A stretch of DNA of 64,000 nt from 2-12-FULL-35-15 sp036386835 (GTDB taxonomy: Bacteria; Bacteroidota; Bacteroidia; 2-12-FULL-35-15). Each line of letters starts with the position of its first letter. The stretch's first letter is position 1. Below the pieces are notes generated by a model. It did no database searches. It had not been told where the DNA came from and saw nothing but the letters and a program-made list of their open reading frames with translations. This document shows, piece by piece, positions 1-8,027 of this stretch. The stretch lies in contig DASVUX010000027.1 in the NCBI GenBank assembly GCA_036386835.1, positions 62,001 to 126,000 of the forward strand, read 5' to 3'. Made by a program: the position numbers and the translations under genes.

Positions 1-2
1 AC

Positions 3-1805
3 GGCACCGACAATGGGTACCTCGGGCTTAAACATGAAACCAACGGTCTCTCCGGAGATCGTGAAGACATGGTATTGAACTGGGGTGATAATCAAAGTGC
101 AGGGTCACTGGCCACCGGCCCCGATAACCTCAGGTTCATATTCACTTCAACTACAACCGGGGTAACCGGAACGCCTCCTGCAACAGGCCCGGATGGCCTT
201 GAAGCAATGCGTATGACACCAACACTTACCACAGGCATTTTTACCGGAATAGGCGGTGATCCCACTGCGGGAGCAACCGGTAATCAGTATGGTCCGGCAG
301 GGACAAGTATTAATCCGACAGCAACCCTGGAAGTGAATTCATGGGGAACAACCAATGCCGTAGGCGGGAGCAGCGGCTTGAGGTTTACAAACTTAAACAC
401 CACTTCACCGGTGGTCAGTCCGAACCCGGGACCCGGTGTGCTTTCTGTTGATGCAGACGGGGATGTGATCTATGTTGCCGGTGGCGGAACCGGCATCGGG
501 AATTACTGCGGTGTAAGCCCTTCCAACCCGCTTACTGCGGATTACGAGATCCCGATGAATGCCAATAACTATTATTTTACTGATCCTGCCGGGCCTTTGA
601 ATGACGGGGAAAATTTTGTGAAGATCGGGGATAATTGTGGTGCAGTTGTAAGAGCCAAACTGGAGATCAATAGAAACCTTACCGTCAATTCCCAGTCCAG
701 GGTCATCGGGGCTTTTTGTATTAACAGTGATCTCGCTCTCTCTAATCCCTTATCAGGTTCTGCCTATGGATTTGCAGGAAATGCAAGAGGAAACAACCGG
801 CTTAACAGTGGTGTTTTCGGCACTTCCAGCGGTGCATCCCAGAATTGCGGGGGCTTATTCGAGGCAATTACCGCATTTTCCAGCGGATCGGCCAATAATA
901 ATAATTACGGGATAATGGCGTATGCGGCCAATGCGCAGAACAATTACGCTGTTTATGCAACGGTTGCAGGGAGCGGGGCCCCGGGCCCGGGTACTCCGTC
1001 AGGACCTAACTATGCAGGATTCTTTAACGGTGATGTTTATATTTCAGGAACATACGGCCCATCGGATGCTAGCCTGAAGGATAGCATTCAAAGTATTTCC
1101 AACGCTTTAGAGATCATTCAGCAGTTAAACCCCAAAACGTTTGAGTTCAGGCACACTTCCTTTCCGTCAATGAATTTGCCGAAAGGCCTTCAGTATGGCC
1201 TGATCGCCCAGGAAGTGGAAACGGTTTTGCCGGCATTGGTGACAAACAATATTCAGCCGGCTGTATACGATACATTGGGAGCTGTAGTTACTCCTGAAGT
1301 AAGCTTTAAAGGCCTTGAATACCAGCAGCTGATCCCCATTTTATTAAAAGGGATGAAAGAGCAGCAATCGAAAATTGACAGCCTGGACCAGGTAAATAAT
1401 ACGCAGGATTCAATTAACACAGCATTGCAGAATCAGCTGACTGCAATTTCAGAGATGATCACTTCCTGCTGCAATACCAACCATTCCATGCTGCAGAACA
1501 ATCCCGGCAGTGTAATTGGCCTGGAAGTTGAATTAAAGGACGGCCAATCGATCGTTTTAGAACAGAACGTACCCAACCCGTTTGCAGAGCAAACAACGAT
1601 CAGTTATTTTTTACCTGAGAATACAAGCAAAGCGCAGATCCTGTTCTATAATTCGCAGGGTAAGTTAATTCAGTCAACCGAACTTATACAAAAAGGCAGA
1701 GGGCAGCTGAATGTATTTGCAAGCGATCTTACGAATGGCATTTACACGTATACTTTAGTAGTGGATGGTAAGATCATCGGGACAAAGAAAATGGTAAAGC
1801 AATAA
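3..1805 (+). CDS. Type IX-secreted protein with S74 tail-fibre chaperone domain (5' partial)
   Basis: The reading frame is open to the left edge, so the N-terminus and any signal peptide lie outside the window; the internal ATG at 69 is unlikely to be the start. The first part is low-complexity and rich in Gly, Thr, Pro and Asn. From about residue 355 there is a peptidase S74/intramolecular chaperone segment: SDASLKDSI (Ser and Lys in the positions of the self-cleavage dyad), then LNPKTFEFR and YGLIAQEVE. A short coiled stretch (about 400-440) follows. The last 85 or so residues are a type A T9SS sorting domain (LEQNVPNPFAEQTTISYFLP ... NGIYTYTLVVDGK). In phage tail spikes S74 domains drive trimerisation and are then cut off; in Bacteroidota such proteins are annotated as tail fibre domain-containing surface proteins. 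The ligand is unknown. A terminator follows directly. Confidence 0.85.
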   Translation, partial: GTDNGYLGLKHETNGLSGDREDMVLNWGDNQSAGSLATGPDNLRFIFTSTTTGVTGTPPATGPDGLEAMRMTPTLTTGIFTGIGGDPTAGATGNQYGPAGTSINPTATLEVNSWGTTNAVGGSSGLRFTNLNTTSPVVSPNPGPGVLSVDADGDVIYVAGGGTGIGNYCGVSPSNPLTADYEIPMNANNYYFTDPAGPLNDGENFVKIGDNCGAVVRAKLEINRNLTVNSQSRVIGAFCINSDLALSNPLSGSAYGFAGNARGNNRLNSGVFGTSSGASQNCGGLFEAITAFSSGSANNNNYGIMAYAANAQNNYAVYATVAGSGAPGPGTPSGPNYAGFFNGDVYISGTYGPSDASLKDSIQSISNALEIIQQLNPKTFEFRHTSFPSMNLPKGLQYGLIAQEVETVLPALVTNNIQPAVYDTLGAVVTPEVSFKGLEYQQLIPILLKGMKEQQSKIDSLDQVNNTQDSINTALQNQLTAISEMITSCCNTNHSMLQNNPGSVIGLEVELKDGQSIVLEQNVPNPFAEQTTISYFLPENTSKAQILFYNSQGKLIQSTELIQKGRGQLNVFASDLTNGIYTYTLVVDGKIIGTKKMVKQ

Positions 1806-1838
1806 TTTCGATGAAATGATTGTTTTTATGTTAATCTC

Positions 1839-1869
1839 AAAAGCCTCTCCGGTATGGAGAGGCTTTTTT
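1839..1869 (+). terminator. Rho-independent terminator after the S74/T9SS gene
   Basis: AAGCCTCTCC and GGAGAGGCTT form a perfect stem around a five-base loop, followed by a run of six T. It lies about 35 bases after the stop codon. Confidence 0.85.
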
Positions 1870-1882
1870 ATGCGGCATACAC

Positions 1883-2160
1883 GTTTGTTATTTCGACCGC
1901 ATGAGAGAAATCTTATAACAGTACCTCTCTGCCTTCACACTTTCTCGACTACGCTCGAAATGACATCTTAAGTGCAGGATCATAGTTGTCATTTCGAGCG
2001 GAGTCGAGAAATAGACTTCGACAATTTAACTCTCCGCCTGACAGCTGCACGTTCGGGTACGCTCGAATGACAGGCGTACGTTTGTCATTGCGACCACATG
2101 GGAGAAATTCATAACAGTACCTCTGTGCTTTCGGACTTTCCCGACTACGCTCGAAATGAC
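1883..2160. repeat. Extragenic palindromic repeat cluster
   Basis: This covers most of the 369-base gene-free gap between 1805 and 2175. Two related direct copies of about 82 bases (1883-1966 and 2080-2160) share GTTTGT, GAGAAAT, ATAACAGTACCTCT and the ending CGACTACGCTCGAAATGAC. Between them is an inverted copy of the end: 1941-1964 (TTTCTCGACTACGCTCGAAA...) pairs with 1988-2011 (...TTTCGAGCGGAGTCGAGAAA), giving a hairpin of about 24 bp with one mismatch. The TCATTTCGAGCG...TCGAGAAA motif is of a kind often dispersed between genes in Bacteroidota. No transposase is present and I see no coding sequence. Confidence 0.75.
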
Positions 2161-2174
2161 AGCGCACAAGCAGC

Positions 2175-3659
2175 TTACTTTCCCGCCACCCACTTATGAA
2201 AAGGGATCAGCTCGGAGCTGAAATATTCCCAAGAGGTTTCGGAGTTCTCTTCTGTGAGCCGCTCCAGGCTGCTGTTCACCGTTTTGTTTTCCCTGTTGTA
2301 TTCAAAGCCTTCTTTCTCCAGCTCTCTCAATAATTTTACAACCAATAAATTACGTGCACTGAGCTCATCCGTTTTGCCGGTCCTTTCAATGTATTTCCTG
2401 AGTGACTCCAGCGAGTACGAAGCTTCATTGATCTTGTTCATTTCAATGAAGATCATTATGTTCAGGATCCGTAAGGAAATATTCCAGCGTGTTTTATCCT
2501 TTTCAATTTCGAGGGATTTATTTAAAAGGTGCAGGGCTTCCTTAAAATCGCCTTCAGCAAAGTAAACACAGGCGTGGTAATACACAAACTTCGACCTGCG
2601 GAATTCACCGGTGTCGATCTTTGAATGACTGAGCAGCTGGTTCAGGCATTTATTGGCGGCAGGATAATTTTTGTTGTAGAAATTAGTGTAAAATTCCTGC
2701 TCTTTTGAAACAGCGTTGTTGAAGCTGTCCTCAAGATAATACTGCTGTGACTTTTTCGCATTCTTTAAAGCTTCTGAATATCTTCCTGCGAAAGTATTAT
2801 ACTGACATAGATTTGTATATGCAAACCCCATTCTTTCACTGCGATAAATTGCTTTGTTTTTTTTTATGATAAGGATAAGCTTATTGCAATACTCAATCGC
2901 TGTTTTGAAATCTTTCTGATTTTCGTAAAATGAAAAATATAAGATATGTAAGTAATAATTTATTTGTTCAGATCTTGTCTTTTTGTAATCCATTTCCATC
3001 TGCTTTATCGATACGGTTAAATGTTCAGCTGCTTCAGTTTTGGAAAGGGTTTTAACAAATTCATTATTTAATATTAATCTATAGTAATTATCAGCAGCAT
3101 TAAAAACTGCTTTACAGCACTCTTCAAATAACCGTAATTCAGTATTAATATCTTCAAATTCTTTTGATCCGGTTCTTATACCACCAAAATACTTTTTCGT
3201 ATGAAGGGCTTCAACCAAAGTGTCATACATTTCATATTCTTTGGCCTTTGAAATAATTTCATTTAATAATTCATGAATTGCTTCTGTTTTGCCCTGGCTC
3301 AAAATCCGAATAGAGACCTTACAAACTAACAGTTTCTTTTTTAAGCTAAAACTGATAGCATCGGCTTCATTAAAAAGTTCATTATTTAAAATATACTTAT
3401 CTAATGTAATTGCTTCTAATACTTTGCTGTATAAGTTGTTTTTTAAATCAGTTACCCGTTTAACCCCTGTTTCTGAAATGATCATTTCGTCTGAGATCAG
3501 CTCTTTCTTATGCTGAATGATATATTTAAATAATTTGATTTCCAGTACTTCGTTTTTCCCATCAAACAAGGAGTGGCTTTTATTCAGGTGCTCTTCAACT
3601 AAACGCGCCTCTAAGTGGGAAAGTCCCTGAATGAAGCTGATGATGTGGGGATTGGCCAT
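2175..3659 (-). CDS. Helical-repeat (TPR-like) protein of unknown function
   Basis: 494 residues with no signal peptide or membrane segment, so probably cytoplasmic. The sequence is almost entirely alpha-helical with TPR-like A/B pairs: residues about 245-265 (DFKTAIEYCNKLILIIKK), 285-305 (GRYSEALKNAKKSQQYYLED), and about 365-390 (YYHACVYFAEGDFKEALHLL). The N-terminal 90 residues (HIISFIQGLSHLEARLVEEH) form a distinct helical segment that I recognise only as typical of hypothetical proteins in this phylum. No enzymatic motif is visible. The N-terminal half of the gene is markedly AT-rich compared with its neighbours. It is transcribed divergently from the small secreted peptide at 3999, so the repeats in the shared 339-base intergenic region could act on either gene. 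No specific function can be given. Confidence 0.8.
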   Translation of the reverse strand: MANPHIISFIQGLSHLEARLVEEHLNKSHSLFDGKNEVLEIKLFKYIIQHKKELISDEMIISETGVKRVTDLKNNLYSKVLEAITLDKYILNNELFNEADAISFSLKKKLLVCKVSIRILSQGKTEAIHELLNEIISKAKEYEMYDTLVEALHTKKYFGGIRTGSKEFEDINTELRLFEECCKAVFNAADNYYRLILNNEFVKTLSKTEAAEHLTVSIKQMEMDYKKTRSEQINYYLHILYFSFYENQKDFKTAIEYCNKLILIIKKNKAIYRSERMGFAYTNLCQYNTFAGRYSEALKNAKKSQQYYLEDSFNNAVSKEQEFYTNFYNKNYPAANKCLNQLLSHSKIDTGEFRRSKFVYYHACVYFAEGDFKEALHLLNKSLEIEKDKTRWNISLRILNIMIFIEMNKINEASYSLESLRKYIERTGKTDELSARNLLVVKLLRELEKEGFEYNRENKTVNSSLERLTEENSETSWEYFSSELIPFHKWVAGK

Positions 3660-3752
3660 AATAAGCTGACGTGTTAGTCCGGTACAAATTAAATAAATTT
3701 TGACAGAGGATAGTTTTTAAAGTAAACTTATTGTTAAGCATTGAAATACAAG

Positions 3753-3790
3753 ACTTTACTTCGAGTCGAATTTGATATATGATTTGTCCA
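3753..3790 (+). repeat. 38-bp upstream motif, copy 1
   Basis: ACTTTACTTCGAGTCGAATT followed by TGA, seven unrelated bases and TTTGTCCA. The 23-base first block matches copy 2 at 21 of 23 positions, and the second block is identical at the same spacing. Its place in the intergenic region suggests a binding site for a regulator rather than random duplication. Confidence 0.7.
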
Positions 3791-3890
3791 TTGATCCAAC
3801 CGCTTATTAGATCACTTTTGATGTAAATAAAACATGGTTTTTGAATGAGATAGAAAAGCAGCGAAACAGCTTAAAATATTGATTATTAAC

Positions 3891-3928
3891 ACTTTGCTCC
3901 GAGTCGAATTTGAGGGGTGTTTTGTCCA
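3891..3928 (+). repeat. 38-bp upstream motif, copy 2
   Basis: ACTTTGCTCCGAGTCGAATT followed by TGA, seven bases and TTTGTCCA. It starts exactly 138 bases after copy 1 and about 70 bases before the peptide gene start. The seven-base spacers differ while the flanking blocks are kept, as expected of a bipartite protein-binding site. The rest of the 3660-3998 gap is AT-rich with no coding sequence seen. Confidence 0.7.
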
Positions 3929-3998
3929 CGGTTTATCTGTTGGGGTGGCGTTATTTTGTCAAAAAATTAGATAGCAAACCCTCAAAACCAGAGAAATC

Positions 3999-4298
3999 AT
4001 GAAACAAATTGGAAGATCAGTATTAAAAGCATTATTAGTTCTAACTCTTTTCACGGGAAGCACTGCTGTATTATCAACAGTGGGAGTTAATTCGGTTAAT
4101 ACAGCCAATGCGGCAACATATAACCAGGTTTATGAATATTTATGTAGCAATGGCTATACAGTTGTTTCACTAGAACAATACACCAACGGTTATAAGTATG
4201 AGTGGATTGCTCATACAATTAAAAGGGATATCCATTACACAACAATAATTTCCTGTACAGCGACTAGTGTTGTCGGAAACTCGGATACCCCAATGTAA
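3999..4298 (+). CDS. Small secreted protein
   Basis: 99 residues. The N-terminus is a clear Sec signal peptide: MKQIGRSVLKA, then LLVLTLFTGSTAVLSTV, with likely cleavage near ANAA-T at about residue 39. The mature part of about 60 residues contains two Cys residues (one in YLCSNGY, one in ISCTATS), which could form a disulfide, and many Tyr and Thr. I do not recognise a family; small exported peptides of this kind are frequent orphans in Bacteroidota. It is a single-gene unit: its own strong terminator follows, and two copies of a 38-bp motif lie upstream. It is AT-rich. The role is unknown; an exported peptide, toxin or surface component are all possible. Confidence 0.75.
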   Translation: MKQIGRSVLKALLVLTLFTGSTAVLSTVGVNSVNTANAATYNQVYEYLCSNGYTVVSLEQYTNGYKYEWIAHTIKRDIHYTTIISCTATSVVGNSDTPM

Positions 4299-4364
4299 GT
4301 AGTTCTCATGGATAAGAACTAAATATTGTTTAATTAACTAATTGCTTGGTTGTTAAACTGTAAG

Positions 4365-4410
4365 GCAAGATGTTAACGGAGGAGTAGCCGTTCTCATCTT
4401 GCTCTTTTTT
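4365..4410 (+). terminator. Terminator after the small secreted protein gene
   Basis: GCAAGATG pairs with CATCTTGC and the interior AACGG with CCGTT, followed by TCTTTTTT. It lies between the peptide gene and the REC-kinase gene. A TTG-initiated start of the next gene would overlap it, which argues for the downstream ATG there. Confidence 0.85.
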
Positions 4411-4440
4411 ATAAGAAACACATTAATTAATTACGCATAT

Positions 4441-5514
4441 ATGCAAGCCCCTTTAAAGATTTTGATCCTGGAGGACAATCCAAGTGATGCCGGGCTTACG
4501 GTGAGGGCATTGAAAATGTCTGATCTTAATTACGATTACCGCGTTGCAGATAATAAAAAAGATTACATCGATGCCCTAAAGGAATATATTCCTGATGTGA
4601 TCCTTTCTGACCACTCCCTGCCTTCATTCACTTCGGAAGAGGCTCTGCCTTTGGCCAGGCAGCTGTGCAAACACAGCGTTTTCATATTGGTTACCGGGAC
4701 TGTTTCAGAGGAATTTGCCGTGAATATCATGAAATCAGGCGCTGATGATTATATACTTAAATCATCACTGATGCGGCTGCCTTCTGCCATTATCAATGCC
4801 CATCTGAAGAAGAAAGCGGAACTGGAAGGCGAGCAGCACCTGCTAAAAGTAACCGAACTGAACCACGAGCTAAAAACCTTTATTTATCGGGCTTCACATG
4901 ATCTGCGGGGACCGCTTAGCTCGATGCGGGGGCTGATCAACCTGGCAAAATTTGAAAAGGATACCAACCAGCTTTCAAAGGTTATCGGCCTTATGGATAC
5001 CAGCGCAGAAAGGCTTGACAAGATCGTAATTGACCTGATAGAAACACTTGGAATCCGTGATATGAACCTGAATAAGCAGGAAATAGACCTCGTCTCCATA
5101 TGCGAGGAGATTCTTTTCCCCTACAGGAACCTGGCCGGGATCAAATTCCTGATCGAAAGCGAATTAACAGCCCCTTTTTTCAGCGATAAGCTGGTACTCA
5201 AAATGGTGCTGAAGCGGATCATCGATAATGCGGTGAAATTTCATAACTATTCAATAGCAGGAAGCTATGTGATTATCAAGTTAAAAGCTTCGCAGTCAGG
5301 CGCTTCAATATCAATTATCGACAACGGTAACGGCATCAAGGAAGAGCTCCGTGAAAAAGTATTCGATATGTTCTACCGGGCTAATAATGAGTCCGATGGA
5401 AGCGGCCTGGGGCTTTATCTTGCCAAGATCGGCACCGAAAAGCTCGGAGGGAACATCAGTCTCAGCAGCTTAGAGCGCATTGGTACCACTGTACTGTTGA
5501 ATTTTCCGGCATGA
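4441..5514 (+). CDS. Response regulator-histidine kinase fusion (REC-HisKA-HATPase)
   Basis: 357 residues from the ATG at 4441. The N-terminal receiver domain (1-125) has the acidic pair E11/D12, phospho-acceptor D57 in LSDHSLPSF, T85 and K107. After a short helix comes the kinase core: H box with H153 in YRASHDLRGPLSS, N box in RIIDNAVKFH, G1 in DNGNGIK and G2 in GSGLGLYLAK. There is no membrane segment or sensory domain, so it is a cytoplasmic relay whose input is phosphorylation of its own receiver. The gene 67 bases downstream has a closely related receiver with the same SDHSLPSF signature, so both may answer to the same partner kinase. No hybrid kinase or phosphotransfer protein lies beside them. 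Confidence 0.88.
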   Translation: MQAPLKILILEDNPSDAGLTVRALKMSDLNYDYRVADNKKDYIDALKEYIPDVILSDHSLPSFTSEEALPLARQLCKHSVFILVTGTVSEEFAVNIMKSGADDYILKSSLMRLPSAIINAHLKKKAELEGEQHLLKVTELNHELKTFIYRASHDLRGPLSSMRGLINLAKFEKDTNQLSKVIGLMDTSAERLDKIVIDLIETLGIRDMNLNKQEIDLVSICEEILFPYRNLAGIKFLIESELTAPFFSDKLVLKMVLKRIIDNAVKFHNYSIAGSYVIIKLKASQSGASISIIDNGNGIKEELREKVFDMFYRANNESDGSGLGLYLAKIGTEKLGGNISLSSLERIGTTVLLNFPA

Positions 5515-5581
5515 TCGGTCTGTCACGGGCATAAAATTTTAATGTTTTTTATTACTCCCGCATTGATACCTCCCGGAAGTT

Positions 5582-6778
5582 ATGAAAAAGCAGGTTAAAA
5601 TATTATTGCTTGAAGATAATGCCGCTGACGTGGAGCTTATTCACCGGGAATTAAGTATGTCAGGAATGCTGTTCACCATGCATACTGTTGAATCAAGGGA
5701 AAACTTCATTATTGCCCTCAACAATTTCGAACCTGATATCATCCTTTCCGATCATTCTCTTCCTTCTTTCAATTCCCTGGAAGCTTTTGCCATTGTAAAT
5801 GAGAATTACAACATTCCTTTTATTCTCGTAACTGGTTCTGTATCCGAAGAGTTCGCGGTGTCCTGTATGAAAGCGGGAGTAGATGATTATATTCTGAAAA
5901 GCTCACTAAAACGTCTCCCTGAAGCCGTGAACAAGATCCTCGCAGGGAATGTAATGAAAAGGGAAAAGGAAACCATCGAAGAGCTGCACCGTCAGCTGAG
6001 AAATGCATTCAGGGAAATAGAAGAGAAGAATAAAAGCATCACGGATAGTATAATATACGCCCGCAGGCTCCAGGAGGCCATGCTTCCTGAACCTGAACGG
6101 CTGGACAAAATGGTGGCCGACTGGTTTATTTTTAGCCAGGCCAAGGACATCGTTAGCGGTGATTTTTACTGGTTCGAGAAGTGCAATAATCATTTAATCA
6201 TGGCTGTAGCTGACTGTACCGGGCACGGAGTGCCGGGTGCGCTGATGAGCGTGGTAGGGACCAGCCTCCTGAATAAAATAGTTAACGAAAAGCATATCAC
6301 CAAGCCGGCAGAGATCCTTTATAATCTCAATTACGGGATCTCAAGGTTCTTCAAGCAAAGTAACGAGAAGGATGGAATGGATGTGGCGCTTTGCAGCATA
6401 GACCTTACTACAGGGGCAATTGAATTCTCAGGGGCAAACAGGCCGATGTGGATCATGCACCAGTCAGGGCTGCAGGAAATCAAAGCAACCAAGCTGTCCA
6501 TCGGTGGTTTACGGGAATCGGATTCCAGTTCATACAAAACGCATAAGATAAAAACAGAACCAGGCGACATGATCTATCTTTTTACAGACGGGATCCTGGA
6601 CCAGTTTGGCGGGGAAAAGGATAAGAAGCTGATGAAAAGCAGGTTCAGGAATTTTATTGCCTCACTTCGCTTTAAGCACATGATAGAGCAGAAGGCTGTT
6701 ATTGAAAATTTCGTGAATGACTGGAAAGGGGAGCTCGACCAGGTTGATGATATTCTTGTAGTCGGTCTGAAGCTTTAA
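5582..6778 (+). CDS. Response regulator with SpoIIE/PP2C-type phosphatase output (RsbU-like)
   Basis: 398 residues. The receiver domain (1-120) has E11/D12, phospho-acceptor D57 in LSDHSLPSF and K106. A helical linker (about 130-165, ending SIIYARRLQEAMLP) leads to a SpoIIE/PP2C phosphatase domain (about 180-398) with the metal-binding motifs GDFYW (D194), VADCTGHGVPGALMS (D211), DGMDVAL and FTDGILDQFGG. Such proteins dephosphorylate serine or threonine, classically on STAS anti-anti-sigma factors, under receiver control. It is the second gene of the REC tandem that starts at 4441. It overlaps the convergent DUF3999 gene by four bases at its stop codon. Related phosphatase domains occur at 44430 and 48451. 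Confidence 0.9.
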   Translation: MKKQVKILLLEDNAADVELIHRELSMSGMLFTMHTVESRENFIIALNNFEPDIILSDHSLPSFNSLEAFAIVNENYNIPFILVTGSVSEEFAVSCMKAGVDDYILKSSLKRLPEAVNKILAGNVMKREKETIEELHRQLRNAFREIEEKNKSITDSIIYARRLQEAMLPEPERLDKMVADWFIFSQAKDIVSGDFYWFEKCNNHLIMAVADCTGHGVPGALMSVVGTSLLNKIVNEKHITKPAEILYNLNYGISRFFKQSNEKDGMDVALCSIDLTTGAIEFSGANRPMWIMHQSGLQEIKATKLSIGGLRESDSSSYKTHKIKTEPGDMIYLFTDGILDQFGGEKDKKLMKSRFRNFIASLRFKHMIEQKAVIENFVNDWKGELDQVDDILVVGLKL

Positions 6779-8019
6779 TTTTCTGGTTTCTCTTTCTTTA
6801 TCATACTTAGCGCAAAATATCCGATCAGCAGAATCACCAGGCCCATAATTGCCCAAAGCCACATTTTATTCTTAATAAAAGGACTTGCCGCAGCTGCAGC
6901 TTTAACAGGTATATTGATCTCTTCTTTTTCCGGGTTCAGGATTTCCAGCTCAGCCGGGATCTTGTCCCTGAAATGCACCAGGTCGTAAACAGGGGCCGGA
7001 TCGTCCTTCTTACCATAAGCCAGGTAAATGTCATCACTAACAGGGAGCTTAGTCACCAGCCTGATCTTTTCAGAAAATAACCGCACGTTGTTTAAGGTAA
7101 TCGGCCGGTTATCATTATTGATCACTTCTATCTTCAGTTTCTTTGCCTGCGCATTGTGCAGGCTGAAAATATTGTCCGCGTCCGAGGTAATTACCCCTGA
7201 ATTAATAATTACCCATGAATCTATCTCCCCTTTGGGGGTCTTAAAGGTGCCTGCCGACCTGTATATATTGATATTACGATAGAAGTCCTCTTTTTCTTCC
7301 GTCCCTATTTTAATATGGTCCAGGATATAATTTCCCGGGAGCTCAATGATCGTTTCCGAAGTTTTGTTTTTCTTATTCTCAGCCCCGGAGATCCTGCCTG
7401 CCCTGATCTCATCATACTCTCCTTTTATAGTACTGTTTTCGAAAGCGAAGGCATTGGTAACGGTGATCCTGGGACTGCTGTCATCATCAAACCGTAACCT
7501 GAAATAATTATATTCTGAAGAAGGGAAGGACACAGTGGTGGAGCGAAAGTCGGTTGTTGCATTCTCGAACCCAACAATCCTTAAATGTTCCTTTATAGTG
7601 AACCACTCTTTATTATCGTTGCTGCCTTCAAGCGTAATGATCTTATCGAAATTGTTTTCCGCCACTTCCAGGCTGATCATGTTAATGCTTCTGTGCCGGT
7701 CCATTTTCAATGTGAGAAAAGAACAGCATTTCAACTTCGTTACGTCATTGATAAGCTCGAAGCTAATGGCTTTTTCCTCGGTTTTATCACCTGTAAATTC
7801 AGTGAGGTACGGAATCTCTGCAGTGTCTTTAGCTAAATCATAGAGGCGGAGGTCTGATAAACCCGAAGCAGATCCGGAAACTACATCCGGTGTAACAGGT
7901 ATTGCATAAAAGCCCGCGGTTGCCGGCTTAGGTATCTTCCGGGTAAAATTATACGTGCTAAATTGTGCCGGACAATTTAAATACAGCAGAACTAAAATAA
8001 ATAAAAAGAGGTTTTTCAT
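6775..8019 (-). CDS. DUF3999-like membrane-anchored envelope protein
   Basis: 414 residues from the ATG at 8019; an in-frame TTG six bases upstream is a less likely start. A Sec signal peptide (KNLFLFILVLLYLNCPAQ) precedes a large extracytoplasmic beta-rich region containing discoidin-like stretches (LEGSNDNKEWFTIKEH). A single C-terminal membrane helix (MWLWAIMGLVILLIGYFALS) and a short basic tail follow. Family placement rests mainly on this architecture and on the neighbour: DUF3999 genes typically sit next to DUF2339 genes, and here the DUF2339 gene ends eight bases upstream of the ATG. The two probably form one operon and act together in the envelope. The biochemical role is not known. 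Its 3' end overlaps the convergent phosphatase gene by four bases. Confidence 0.7.
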   Translation of the reverse strand: MKNLFLFILVLLYLNCPAQFSTYNFTRKIPKPATAGFYAIPVTPDVVSGSASGLSDLRLYDLAKDTAEIPYLTEFTGDKTEEKAISFELINDVTKLKCCSFLTLKMDRHRSINMISLEVAENNFDKIITLEGSNDNKEWFTIKEHLRIVGFENATTDFRSTTVSFPSSEYNYFRLRFDDDSSPRITVTNAFAFENSTIKGEYDEIRAGRISGAENKKNKTSETIIELPGNYILDHIKIGTEEKEDFYRNINIYRSAGTFKTPKGEIDSWVIINSGVITSDADNIFSLHNAQAKKLKIEVINNDNRPITLNNVRLFSEKIRLVTKLPVSDDIYLAYGKKDDPAPVYDLVHFRDKIPAELEILNPEKEEINIPVKAAAAASPFIKNKMWLWAIMGLVILLIGYFALSMIKKEKPEN

Positions 8020-8027
8020 GCTCAATG

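Noticed and set aside
4399..4440. TTG start for the REC-kinase gene upstream of 4441
   Set aside because: It lies in the T tract of a strong terminator and adds residues not part of a receiver domain.
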